From contig VFKK01000158.1 in the NCBI GenBank assembly GCA_009885605.1, positions 1 through 11,336 of the forward strand: a stretch of DNA of 11,336 nucleotides, given 5' to 3'. The notes under the pieces were generated by a model that made no database searches, was not told where the DNA came from, and was given only the letters and a program-made list of their open reading frames with translations. The position numbers and the translations under genes were made by a program. The DNA is from Cyclobacteriaceae bacterium (GTDB lineage Bacteria > Bacteroidota > Bacteroidia > Cytophagales > Cyclobacteriaceae). Below are positions 1 to 7,232 of this stretch, piece after piece; position 1 is the first letter of the stretch; each line of letters opens with the position of its first letter.

Positions 1-1026
1 GCCAAAGACATTGAGTTTGTCGTTGTCCAGATGAAGTTGTCTTTGATTGGCCAAAGCCACAGCAGCGAAAGCTTCGTTGATTTCATAATAATCTATGTCA
101 GCTTCAGTCAAACCTGCATGTTTGATTGCCTTTGGAATCGCCAAAGCAGGAGCGGTGGTGAACCAAAGCGGATCGGTGGCTGCATCAGCAAATCCTCTGA
201 TTTTAGCCAAAGGCTTTAAACCGAGTTCTTCCATTTTTTCCTTGCTCATCAGCACCAAAGCCGATGCTCCGTCATTCATGGTAGAAGCATTTGCAGCTGT
301 GACAGTTCCGTCTTTTTCAAAAACCGGTTTCAAAGAAGGAATCTTGTCAAACATCACTTGTTTGAATTCTTCATCCTCATCGATCAAAATTGTCTCGCCT
401 TTTCTTCCCTGTAATTGAACAGGAATTACTTCGTCTTTGAAGTAGCCCTTGGCCCAGGACTCCGCAGATCTCTGGTAAGATTGAATTGCATAGGTATCTT
501 GCTCTTCACGGGAGATTTTCATTTCTCTGGCAGTGTTATCCGCACAGTTTCCCATCGGAAACTTATAATAGGCTTCGAAAAGTCCGTCTTTCACCAATCC
601 GTCCACTAATTCTGCGTTTCCATATTTGTATCCAAATCTTGCCTTTGGTACATAATAAGGAACATTTGACATGCTTTCCATTCCGCCTGCTACGACTACG
701 TCGTTGATTCCAAGCATGATCGATTGAGCACCAAACATGACAGCTTTCATTCCGGATGCACAGACTTTATTGATAGTGGTACAAGGGACATGATAGCCAA
801 CTCCCGCTCCAATAGAGGCTTGTCGGGCCGGTGCTTGTCCAAGATTGGCGGAAATCACATTTCCCATGAACACTTCCTGCACTTCTTCTGCCTTTACTCC
901 GGCTTTGTTGAGCGCTCCTTTGATTGCGATGCTTCCAAGTTCAATTGCTGTCAACCCGGAGAGTTTACCTCCAAAGCTTCCCAGCGGTGTGCGAACTGCA
1001 GAAACGATGTAGACTTCTTTGATCAT
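1..1026 (-). CDS. Thiolase (acetyl-CoA C-acetyltransferase), C-terminus cut by window edge
   Basis: Thiolases either condense two acetyl-CoA to acetoacetyl-CoA or cleave 3-ketoacyl-CoA in fatty-acid breakdown, in the cytoplasm. The reading frame starts at an ATG (1026-1024) with MIKEVYIVSAVRTPLGSFGG, the usual thiolase opening, and stays open for 342 codons to the window edge. The nucleophilic cysteine is Cys89 in INKVCASGMKAV. The motif GGMESMSNVPYY follows, and the NEAFAAVA motif lies near the cut end. Family members have about 390 residues, so roughly 50 are missing. These include the GHP histidine and the second active cysteine, so the lack of these residues is an edge effect. The predicted product is soluble. 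The degradative and biosynthetic thiolase classes cannot be separated here; the first residues suit an acetoacetyl-CoA (AtoB-like) thiolase. Confidence 0.95.
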   Translation of the reverse strand, partial: MIKEVYIVSAVRTPLGSFGGKLSGLTAIELGSIAIKGALNKAGVKAEEVQEVFMGNVISANLGQAPARQASIGAGVGYHVPCTTINKVCASGMKAVMFGAQSIMLGINDVVVAGGMESMSNVPYYVPKARFGYKYGNAELVDGLVKDGLFEAYYKFPMGNCADNTAREMKISREEQDTYAIQSYQRSAESWAKGYFKDEVIPVQLQGRKGETILIDEDEEFKQVMFDKIPSLKPVFEKDGTVTAANASTMNDGASALVLMSKEKMEELGLKPLAKIRGFADAATDPLWFTTAPALAIPKAIKHAGLTEADIDYYEINEAFAAVALANQRQLHLDNDKLNVFG

Positions 1027-1110
1027 GTTTATATTTGGGTTTGATGGGTCAGTTGATATTACTTATTAAAGTACTTTCATCTGTAAAAATGAAATTTTAA
1101 ATCCCCCTTG

Positions 1111-1128
1111 CCCCCTTTGAGAAGGGGG
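1111..1128. repeat. Short C/G-tract hairpin between the bat cluster and the thiolase gene
   Basis: A perfect 7-bp stem, CCCCCTT (1111-1117) and AAGGGGG (1122-1128), encloses the loop TGAG. An extra CCCCCTT copy lies just left at 1103-1109. It sits between the stop of the bat-cluster gene (1192) and the thiolase start (1026), both read leftward, so the RNA hairpin could end bat transcription or separate the two units. There is no strong U-run after it. From memory, very similar C-tract/G-tract hairpins are frequent intergenic repeats in Bacteroidota and cyanobacteria; that could not be checked here. Confidence 0.6.
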
Positions 1129-1168
1129 AGTTCGCGAAGCCAAAGTTCAACCTCCGAATTTCTTTCAT

Positions 1169-1188
1169 CCGTCTTCGGTCTTCCGTCC
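1169..1188. repeat. Short tandem heptamer repeat
   Basis: Nearly three copies of a 7-mer, CCGTCTT, CGGTCTT and CCGTCC, lie immediately beyond the stop codon of the bat-cluster gene. It resembles the short GAC/GAAGAC-type tandem tracts scattered between genes in Bacteroidota. No function is proposed. Confidence 0.45.
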
Positions 1189-1191
1189 ATT

Positions 1192-1812
1192 TTACCAATC
1201 CGGCAATCCCCGTTTCGGTTTCTCGGTCGGCTTCTTTTTGTTTTGTTGGATGTATCGAAGCTCGGCAGCATTCATGCTTTCCAGGATCTGCGAAGCTTGT
1301 TCCGGAGTCAGGTTCATGGCTTTTAGCTTTTCTTTGAAAGCTTCCATTGCTTTTTGCTTATCGGCCAGATCAGCATCCATTTGGTCATTGGCACCTTCTT
1401 CTGCAGGTTCATCGCTTTTTTCGGTAGGGTTTCCTGACTGAGATTCTTTTGCTTTATCCTCTTCAGCTTTTTCTCCGTCTTTCTGCTGCTCGTCCTGCTT
1501 ACCTTCTTCGCCCTGACTTTTCTGGTCTTGCTTTTGATCCTGCTGCTCCTGATTTTCCTTGTCCTGCTGCTCTTTATTTTCCTGCTCTTCCTCTTCTTTT
1601 TCCTTTTCGAGTTTTTCTTTCAATGCCTGAAGTTTTGCATCACCCGGGAATTTTCCCAAACCTTCATTAACAGATTGTAGGGCTTGATCTTTATCAGTTT
1701 TGACATAAGATCTTGCTGCCCAATTGAAAAAATCACCGGCAGTCTGAGCCTGAAGGGAATTCAAACCCAGGCAAATAAATATTCCAAGAATTAAGGTTAT
1801 TCTATTTTTCAT
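1192..1812 (-). CDS. Secreted charged coiled-coil protein with BatC-like C-terminus
   Basis: The predicted protein has 206 residues. A signal peptide (MKNRITLILGIFICLGLNSLQAQ) is followed by one TPR-like helical pair (about residues 25-58). A long stretch very rich in Glu, Gln, Lys and Asp follows (about 60-140), probably disordered or coiled coil. It ends with a helical segment NLTPEQASQILESMNAAE and the final residues GLPDW. TPR proteins of Bat operons (BatC) often have this layout: a charged Gln/Glu-rich region, a short A-x-x-L-L-like helix, and a terminal DW. I chose the ATG at 1812 because it gives a clean signal peptide and an 11-bp overlap with the upstream TPR gene; a longer start would need TTG at 1824. 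It is third in a VWA-TPR-coiled-coil operon. Function is unknown; a role in an envelope complex with the VWA protein is inferred. Confidence 0.8.
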   Translation of the reverse strand: MKNRITLILGIFICLGLNSLQAQTAGDFFNWAARSYVKTDKDQALQSVNEGLGKFPGDAKLQALKEKLEKEKEEEEQENKEQQDKENQEQQDQKQDQKSQGEEGKQDEQQKDGEKAEEDKAKESQSGNPTEKSDEPAEEGANDQMDADLADKQKAMEAFKEKLKAMNLTPEQASQILESMNAAELRYIQQNKKKPTEKPKRGLPDW

Positions 1813-2446
1813 CAATTTTGACAACTTCTTGCAGACTAGTTATAAACTCCTGGTAAGCAGCAACAGTTTCATCCTGCTGCAATGCTTCATTCAACAAATT
1901 CAGCGCGTCGGCAAATCGGAATTGCTCCACCAGCCGGTCGGCTTCAGCCTTTTTGCGCTTCGCAAATTCAGAAGGCTCAGGGGTATTTGGATCCTGGTTT
2001 TTGCGTTCCTCGTCTCTTTGAAGCCATCTTGCCAGCATTTCATAATTATATCTGGCTACTTCATTCAAAGGATCCTGAATCAAAGCGGATTGAAATTTAC
2101 TCAATGCAGCTTCGTATTCCTGCTTGTCACCGATGATGACGCCGCCTTGGTTATAGGCAAACGATGCAAGTAATTTATTCGGTGTTACCGAGGTTTTATC
2201 ATAGTAACCGGCAGCCTCATCTGGTTTTTCAGAATGATGATAGCTAAGACCAAGGTTGTAATCTAATTCAGCAGAACTGTATTGAAACTCCTCAATCAGG
2301 AAAAGATGGTTTTTGACAGACTCGTCATATTTAGCTTCGGCATAACTGCCCGCTGCAGTATCAATGGCAAAATTCAACTTCGAAACCCGCGTCCAGGAAG
2401 CAGGGATCAAAAGAAAAACAGCCATAAAAACTTTGCTCCAGCTCAT
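1802..2446 (-). CDS. TPR protein of the Bat cluster
   Basis: The predicted protein has 214 residues. A hydrophobic N-terminal segment (MSWSKVFMAVFLLIPASW) is probably a signal peptide or anchor. TPR-like helical repeats cover roughly residues 27-127; examples are AELDYNLGLSYHHSEKPDEA and YEAALSKFQSALIQDPLNEV. A charged linker (ERKNQDPNTPEPSEFAKRK) leads to one further TPR-like unit near 165-205. It begins one base after the VWA gene stops, and its end overlaps the next gene, so the three are surely co-transcribed. In Bacteroidota Bat operons a TPR protein follows the VWA proteins and is thought to act in a periplasmic or membrane complex. BatC and BatE are hard to tell apart by TPR content alone, so no symbol is assigned. 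Confidence 0.85.
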   Translation of the reverse strand: MSWSKVFMAVFLLIPASWTRVSKLNFAIDTAAGSYAEAKYDESVKNHLFLIEEFQYSSAELDYNLGLSYHHSEKPDEAAGYYDKTSVTPNKLLASFAYNQGGVIIGDKQEYEAALSKFQSALIQDPLNEVARYNYEMLARWLQRDEERKNQDPNTPEPSEFAKRKKAEADRLVEQFRFADALNLLNEALQQDETVAAYQEFITSLQEVVKIDEK

Positions 2447-2447
2447 C

Positions 2448-3413
2448 TTACAACTTGATCGTTTTGAGTGGTAAAATCATATCAAAAAGCGCCAGCGCCA
2501 ATGCCACCAACAGGAAGTAAAAATACTTATTAGCGGAGGCTTCTACAACTCTTGAACCTGTAACCCCGCCTTCCAATCGCTCAAGCACCCCGGTAAGATC
2601 ACCTATTTCAGAAACCTCATCGGATATTTCAAAGTATTCTCCATCTGTCTCTGCCGCGATTTGCTGAAGCGGAGTTTTATTCAAAAATGTCTTGGCCGGG
2701 TTTCCCGTTTCAGGATCTATTACCACACCATTTCCTCTCGGAATAGTGCTGCCGGCTTCCGTTCCTATTCCAAGCGAAAAAACTTTAATCCCGAGTTCAT
2801 TCAATTCAGAACCAATTCCTTCCAAGTCATCTCCGAAATTTTCTCCGTCGGAAATCAAAATAACCGACTTGGAAGAGACCTCCTGTGATTCGTCGGATTT
2901 AAACCGATTTATTGCTATCCGAAGCGGCGAATTCAGATCGGTTCCCAGATTGGGAACAAGTCCTGTGTTCAGTCCATCTATATGGAGTTGCAATACACTC
3001 TGATCAAATGTAAGCGGGCATTGCAAAAAGGCCTCTGAACTGAAAATGATCAGGCCGATTCGATCCGATGGAAAACTTTTAGTCAGGTTTTTAAGCTCAA
3101 ATTTTACCCGTTGAAGTCTGCTGGGACCGATATCAGTAGCATTCATCGACTGCGAAAGATCCACAGCAATGAAAATATCTTTCCCTTCTTCTTTGATTTC
3201 TTTGGTAGAAACTCCAATCGATGGTCCGGCAAAAGAAATCAGAAACAAAGTGAAGTAAGAACCCCTCAAAACCATTTTGGTAAATAGTCTGCGCTTCACC
3301 ACTTCCAGCTTCTTATTGATTGACCAATAGCGGAATAGGTAAATTAAATAGAGCAAGGCAAAAATGCCTGCGATCAAAAGGGTGAGTTTGACGTCCGGGT
3401 AAGCCCAAATCAT
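2448..3413 (-). CDS. batB: BatB-like VWA-domain membrane protein
   Basis: The predicted protein has 321 residues, close to the usual BatA/BatB length. It has an N-terminal membrane helix (about 9-28), a second hydrophobic segment (about 47-64), a von Willebrand factor A domain (about 79-270), and a C-terminal membrane helix (about 297-316). The metal-ion-dependent adhesion site is intact: D85-L-S87-Q-S89, T158 in LGTDL, and D189 in ISDGE. Bat proteins were named for Bacteroides aerotolerance and are linked to envelope stress; their molecular action is unresolved. Here the gene heads a three-gene operon with two TPR/coiled-coil genes. The usual upstream partners (MoxR ATPase, DUF58, BatA) are absent: the next gene is a divergent TonB-dependent receptor. 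BatA and BatB are paralogous, so the symbol rests partly on the gene following it. Confidence 0.88.
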   Translation of the reverse strand: MIWAYPDVKLTLLIAGIFALLYLIYLFRYWSINKKLEVVKRRLFTKMVLRGSYFTLFLISFAGPSIGVSTKEIKEEGKDIFIAVDLSQSMNATDIGPSRLQRVKFELKNLTKSFPSDRIGLIIFSSEAFLQCPLTFDQSVLQLHIDGLNTGLVPNLGTDLNSPLRIAINRFKSDESQEVSSKSVILISDGENFGDDLEGIGSELNELGIKVFSLGIGTEAGSTIPRGNGVVIDPETGNPAKTFLNKTPLQQIAAETDGEYFEISDEVSEIGDLTGVLERLEGGVTGSRVVEASANKYFYFLLVALALALFDMILPLKTIKL

Positions 3414-3447
3414 GGCCTGAAATTATAAAATAAAGCTCACTTTGAAA

Positions 3448-3471
3448 GTCCTTTCCTACTTGCCAAAGGAC
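3448..3471. promoter_or_regulatory. Inverted repeat in the bat/TonB-receptor divergent intergenic region
   Basis: GTCCTTT (3448-3454) and AAAGGAC (3465-3471) form a perfect 7-bp dyad with a 10-nt spacer, 35 bp upstream of the batB-like start. The 144-bp gap 3414-3557 must hold the promoters of both divergent units. The dyad could be a protein-binding site or a hairpin in the bat leader. No clear TTTG/TAnnTTTG promoter pair could be placed on either strand. Confidence 0.35.
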
Positions 3472-3557
3472 CTCAGACAAATCTTTTCGGATAATTAACA
3501 AACATTAATCTTTCTCAATCGTCTAGCTTTGGTGTTTAAATTCTCAAAATTTGTCTG

Positions 3558-5960
3558 ATGCAGTCACAGGTGCGATTTTTTTTAAAGTGTTTATTCTTAA
3601 TTATTCTTCTCGCAGGTGGAAATGTTTCTGCCCAGGAAGCGACGCTGCTTTCCGGTGAGGTAATGGATGTAACTAATTCAGAACCCTTACCGGGTGCGAA
3701 TATTTATTGGGAAAATGATATTTCAACAGGAGTAGCGGCTGATTTGGATGGAAAATTTCAAATCAAGCCTGTTTCTCTTCCGGCAAGATTGGTGGTTTCC
3801 TACATAGGATTTGAAAAATCAATTCGAACGATCACTCAAAATGATCTCGACAAGGAGCTTCGATTCTTCCTAAAGCCCGAGGAAATGTCGCTGGATGAAA
3901 TCATAATCATGGAGCGCAGACCAGACGAACAGGTGAAAAACCTGGAAACGGGAAAATCCACCATTCCCATGGAAACCATTAGGAATATTCCAGCGCTGTT
4001 CGGAGAAGTTGACTTGCTGAGAAGTTTGCAATTGCTTCCGGGCGTGCAGACAGCAGGAGAGGGGACAACCGGGCTTTTTGTGCGTGGCGGCTCGAATGAT
4101 CAAAATTTGATTCAAATCGACGGGGCGCCTGTTTACAATGCATCTCACTTTTTTGGGTTTTTCTCTGTTTTCAATCCGGATGCTCTGGATCAGGTGGAGC
4201 TTTACAAAGGAAATATGCCTGCTTCTTTTGGAGGAAGGCTTTCCTCCTTAATCGATGTCACGCTCAAGGAAGGCAATAATGAGCAAATTCACGGGGAAGG
4301 GGGAATTGGAAGTATCTCATCCCGATTGACGATAAACGGACCCTTATTTTCAGATAAGTCAACCTTTGTGGTTTCAGCCAGGAGAACCTACGCGGATGTG
4401 TTTTTGAAGCTTTCGAAAGATGAAGATCTTCAGAATAACAAACTGAACTTTCACGATCTGAGTGGTAAGTTTTCATTTTTACTGGGGGAAAAAGACAAGC
4501 TAACCTTTTCTACTTATCAGGGATCAGATTTTTTGGGTTTGGATGAAGCGTTCGGCTTGGGTTGGACCAATTGGGTAAGCTCTGCTCAATGGAATAGAAA
4601 TATCTCCGACAAAGCATTTTTTGACTTACAAGCTTACCATTCAAAGTACAACTACCGGGTGGAATTTGATGATCCGGACAATGGATTTGAATGGAATAAC
4701 AAGCTTTCTGAAACCGGAATAAAAGGCCAATGGACGTTGCTTCAAAGTGAATCTTTGCAAACCTATTGGGGCTTTCATAGCCAATACTACCATTTTGCCC
4801 CGATAGAGCTTCTTCCTGCCCCAAACAGCAATATTCTGCCAATTTCCACCAATCCAAAAAATGGAATTTTAAATAATCTCTTTGCAGGATTGACGTATGA
4901 AATCAGTCCTAAACTGAGCACGGAAGCCGGCTTGAGATGGGGATTATACAATCAGGTAGGAAGAGGTGTCGACTATCTTTATTCAACAGAGTCCCCCGAA
5001 CGTTCGGAGGATATCACGGATTCGGTCAATTACAATACCCTTGAGAACATTAAATTCTATCAGGGACTGGAGCCAAGAATTGCTTTCCGTTATTTGATCA
5101 ATGAGCAGTTCTCCATAAAAACTGCCTACAACAGAAATTTCCAATACGTCCAGATTGCTTCTAATAGTTCTGCAGGGTTACCCATCGACAGATGGATTTT
5201 GGCAGGAACTTATGTGCCTCCGATTCGCGCAGATCAGGTTTCGGTAGGACTCTTTCATAATTTCGATGAAAACCGCTGGGAGTTTTCTATCGAAGGATAT
5301 TACAAGGATTTCAGAAATATTATCGATTTGAAAAACGGAGCCAACGTCCTTTTCAATGATAATGTTGAAACCGAAATTTTGACAGGAAATGGTTGGGCAT
5401 ATGGCGCCGAGTTTTTACTCCGAAAAAACATCGGAAAAACCACCGGTTGGCTGGCTTACACTTATTCGAGAACATGGAGAAAAATAGAAGGCATCAGTGA
5501 AGGTCAGGCCTACAATCCACGATACGATCGGCCAAATGATATTACCATGGTCCTCAATCATGAGTTTTCTTCCAGCTGGTCAGCAGGTTTGACTTTTGTG
5601 TACACGACAGGGCAGGCAGTCTCATTTCCAATAGGGACTTATATTGCGGATAATCAGACTTTACCTTTGTACTCTGATTTGAGGAACGAGGATCGATATC
5701 CGAATTATCATCGAATGGATGCGTCCGTTACCTGGAAAAATCCCGATAAGGGACGGAAATGGCGAGGCAGCTGGAACTTCAGTGTCTACAATCTCTATGG
5801 AAGGAAGAATCCTTTCGCCTATGAATTCCGGGAAATTTACAACGATGATCTCAATTATGATCAGTCCAAAGACGGGCCGATTGTCTCATCCAGACCGGGA
5901 ATCGTCATGACTTACCTCTTCACTTTTCTACCATCGATCACCTATAACTTCCAATTTTGA
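3558..5960 (+). CDS. TonB-dependent receptor with carboxypeptidase-regulatory-like domain
   Basis: The predicted outer-membrane protein has 800 residues and is expected to import a ligand using TonB-ExbBD energy. The signal peptide is about residues 1-25 (FLIILLAGGNVSAQ). A CarboxypepD_reg-like beta-sandwich (about 28-112) includes EPLPGANIYWENDISTG and LVVSYIGFEKSIRTI. The plug domain (about 128-250) contains LLRSLQLLPGVQTAGEG, GLFVRGGSNDQNLIQIDG and SFGGRLSSLIDV. The rest is a 22-stranded barrel type, with alternating aromatic strands and a terminal strand ending ITYNFQF. Start chosen: the only ATG giving an intact signal peptide. It is co-transcribed with the DUF4249 lipoprotein gene one base downstream. 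This arrangement recurs in Bacteroidota, usually with an unknown substrate. Nothing in the neighbourhood (no glycosidase, peptidase or SusD) identifies the ligand. Confidence 0.95.
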   Translation: MQSQVRFFLKCLFLIILLAGGNVSAQEATLLSGEVMDVTNSEPLPGANIYWENDISTGVAADLDGKFQIKPVSLPARLVVSYIGFEKSIRTITQNDLDKELRFFLKPEEMSLDEIIIMERRPDEQVKNLETGKSTIPMETIRNIPALFGEVDLLRSLQLLPGVQTAGEGTTGLFVRGGSNDQNLIQIDGAPVYNASHFFGFFSVFNPDALDQVELYKGNMPASFGGRLSSLIDVTLKEGNNEQIHGEGGIGSISSRLTINGPLFSDKSTFVVSARRTYADVFLKLSKDEDLQNNKLNFHDLSGKFSFLLGEKDKLTFSTYQGSDFLGLDEAFGLGWTNWVSSAQWNRNISDKAFFDLQAYHSKYNYRVEFDDPDNGFEWNNKLSETGIKGQWTLLQSESLQTYWGFHSQYYHFAPIELLPAPNSNILPISTNPKNGILNNLFAGLTYEISPKLSTEAGLRWGLYNQVGRGVDYLYSTESPERSEDITDSVNYNTLENIKFYQGLEPRIAFRYLINEQFSIKTAYNRNFQYVQIASNSSAGLPIDRWILAGTYVPPIRADQVSVGLFHNFDENRWEFSIEGYYKDFRNIIDLKNGANVLFNDNVETEILTGNGWAYGAEFLLRKNIGKTTGWLAYTYSRTWRKIEGISEGQAYNPRYDRPNDITMVLNHEFSSSWSAGLTFVYTTGQAVSFPIGTYIADNQTLPLYSDLRNEDRYPNYHRMDASVTWKNPDKGRKWRGSWNFSVYNLYGRKNPFAYEFREIYNDDLNYDQSKDGPIVSSRPGIVMTYLFTFLPSITYNFQF

Positions 5961-5961
5961 T

Positions 5962-6795
5962 ATGCAAAGACTTTGGATATACCTGCTCGCAATTTCCCTT
6001 TTATCCTGCCAGGAGGAAGTGGATCTGCCTCTTGCTACCATAGATGGAGTAGTGCCAGTGATTGAGGGAACCTGGACGGACTGGAATTCTTACAATGAAG
6101 TAAGGATTTCGCTTGCTCAGAATTATTTTGACACTACAGCTCGTCGGGTAATCAGTGATGCCCGGGTTTTTATCTCCATCCCGGGATCAGGAAAAATTAT
6201 TCCATTTTCGTATAGACCTGAGAGTTTTAGTTTCCGACCGGTCAACCCACGGGAAGTTGCAAAAGTGGGAGAGACTTATCAGTTGTTTGTAGAATGGGAA
6301 GACAAGGTTTTTTCATCAAAAGGCCTGATGCTGGAAGCACCGACCGTTGATAGTTTGACATATGAATATCAGGAGGAGAGACTTTTCAGGGAAGCCGGTT
6401 ATTACATTAAAGTCTACGGCAAAATTCCTTTTGAAAAGGATAATAATTACCGGATTCGGGTGATTGAAAATGATACCTTGAAAAACGATCGGGATGATTA
6501 CTTGCTTTTTGATGACACGTTTGGGTTAACGTTTTTTGAAGAAGGTCTTGAGTTGGGATATGCTTTCGAACCCGGAGACAGAGTCGGCTTGGAGCTTTAT
6601 CGTATGAACCGGGATATGTTTGATTATTTCACTCAATTGGTGAATTTACTTTTCAGTGATGGGGGATTGTTCAGCCCTCCGCCTCAGAATCCGGACACGA
6701 ATATTAAATTGCTAAAGGGAGAATCTGAAGTTTTAGGTTTCTTCCTCGTTTCCCCTGTTCTCAGGGAAAGTATTTTTATCCGACGTGACAAGTAA
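5962..6795 (+). CDS. DUF4249 family outer-membrane lipoprotein
   Basis: The predicted protein has 277 residues. It has a lipoprotein signal MQRLWIYLLAISLLSC, with a lipobox LLSC and acylated Cys16, then EEVDLPLATIDGVVPVIEGT, a beginning typical of DUF4249 proteins. The body is beta-rich, including a segment (about 55-115) with YNEVRISLAQNYFDT and DARVFISIPGSG. This family is found next to TonB-dependent receptors in Bacteroidota and is presumed to act with the receptor at the cell surface; its ligand and mechanism are unknown. Its ATG lies one base past the receptor stop codon, so the two are translated from one message. The order receptor-DUF4249 matches other known pairs. It ends 56 bp before arsR, on the same strand, but arsR has its own promoter-like and operator sequences. 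Confidence 0.88.
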   Translation: MQRLWIYLLAISLLSCQEEVDLPLATIDGVVPVIEGTWTDWNSYNEVRISLAQNYFDTTARRVISDARVFISIPGSGKIIPFSYRPESFSFRPVNPREVAKVGETYQLFVEWEDKVFSSKGLMLEAPTVDSLTYEYQEERLFREAGYYIKVYGKIPFEKDNNYRIRVIENDTLKNDRDDYLLFDDTFGLTFFEEGLELGYAFEPGDRVGLELYRMNRDMFDYFTQLVNLLFSDGGLFSPPPQNPDTNIKLLKGESEVLGFFLVSPVLRESIFIRRDK

Positions 6796-6799
6796 AATC

Positions 6800-6815
6800 T
6801 CCAAAAAGATTTGGA
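6800..6815 (+). terminator. Possible weak hairpin after the DUF4249 gene
   Basis: TCCAAA (6800-6805), loop AAGA and TTTGGA (6810-6815) form a 6-bp hairpin just after the DUF4249 stop. There is no U-tract after it, so it is at best a weak terminator. Its right arm also contains the TTTG that could serve as the -33 element of the arsR promoter. Confidence 0.25.
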
Positions 6816-6829
6816 AGTAACTTCAATCA

Positions 6830-6845
6830 ATCGTAATATTACGAT
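6830..6845 (+). promoter_or_regulatory. Perfect palindromic ArsR operator overlapping the arsR promoter
   Basis: ATCGTAATATTACGAT is a perfect 16-bp palindrome ending six bases before the arsR ATG. A TTTG at 6810-6813 lies exactly 20 bp before TAATATTA (6834-6841). This fits the Bacteroidota -33/-7 spacing of 19-21 bp, although the -7 box matches TAnnTTTG only partly. A repressor on the palindrome would cover the -7 region. A related copy lies downstream at 7206-7221. Assignment to ArsR is inferred from position and dyad symmetry. If the promoter is correct, the leader is only a few bases long. Confidence 0.72.
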
Positions 6846-6851
6846 GTAATT

Positions 6852-7187
6852 ATGGGTGTCACAAAAACAGACTTATTCACCGCGGAGCAAAATGAGCTCG
6901 CACAACTGGCAAAAGCCATGGCACATCCTGCCAGGATTGCGATTTTGCAATATTTGATTGCAAGCAATTCTTGTGTGAACGGAACTCTTGTCCAGGAACT
7001 CGGACTTGCCCAGGCTACGATTTCTCAACATTTGCGAGAGCTTAAGGAAATCGGTCTGATTAAAGGAACCATCGAAGGTGTATCTGTCAATTATTGCATC
7101 CATTCCGAAAACTGGGAAAAAGTGAAGGGCCTTTTCAACGGGCTTTTCGATCAGTACGTAGCTGCTTGTGGCGATACTTGCTGCTAA
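6852..7187 (+). CDS. arsR: ArsR-family arsenic-sensing repressor
   Basis: The predicted protein has 111 residues and a winged helix-turn-helix fold. It opens with ELAQLAKAMAHPARIAILQY, and the recognition helix region is LAQATISQHLRELKEIGLIK (about 52-71). A wing around GVSVNYCIH follows. The classic ELCVCDL metal site of ArsR is missing; that position reads TLVQELG. Cysteines are at 41, 82, 106, 110 and 111, with the last three in the terminal ACGDTCC. ArsR proteins with alternative As(III) sites, for example a C-terminal vicinal cysteine pair, are known, so C106/C110/C111 is the likely sensor site (inferred). It is first in an ars operon and preceded by a perfect palindrome. In the presence of arsenite it should release the operator. 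Confidence 0.9.
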   Translation: MGVTKTDLFTAEQNELAQLAKAMAHPARIAILQYLIASNSCVNGTLVQELGLAQATISQHLRELKEIGLIKGTIEGVSVNYCIHSENWEKVKGLFNGLFDQYVAACGDTCC

Positions 7188-7205
7188 AAAAATTTGAATC
7201 TATCT

Positions 7206-7221
7206 ATCGTAATATTGCAAT
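7206..7221 (+). promoter_or_regulatory. Degenerate second ArsR-type operator between arsR and the next gene
   Basis: ATCGTAATATTGCAAT shares its first eleven bases (ATCGTAATATT) with the perfect palindrome at 6830-6845 and differs at two positions of the right half; six of eight dyad pairs remain. It lies 18 bp past the arsR stop and 12 bp before the next ATG. The overlapping TAATATTG (7210-7217) is close to a -7 TAnnTTTG box, but no TTTG sits 19-21 bp upstream. It may be an auxiliary operator, an internal promoter, or a roadblock that reduces read-through from arsR. Confidence 0.55.
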
Positions 7222-7232
7222 TAAATAAAACT

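Noticed and set aside
31..1044. Several plus-strand open frames of 60-107 codons
   Set aside because: They lie opposite the thiolase, whose motifs are unmistakable on the minus strand; the plus-strand translations show no family features.
1060..1073. TACTT-ATTA-AAGTA dyad upstream of the thiolase gene
   Set aside because: Only five base pairs in an AT-rich stretch; likely chance, and no regulator is nearby.
1813..1824. TTG start for the charged coiled-coil protein
   Set aside because: The ATG at 1812 already gives a complete signal peptide; the TTG adds only four residues before it.
7194..7232. TTG start extending the DUF6428-like protein by 13 residues
   Set aside because: It would place the second operator inside the coding region, and the family-like sequence begins at the ATG at 7233.
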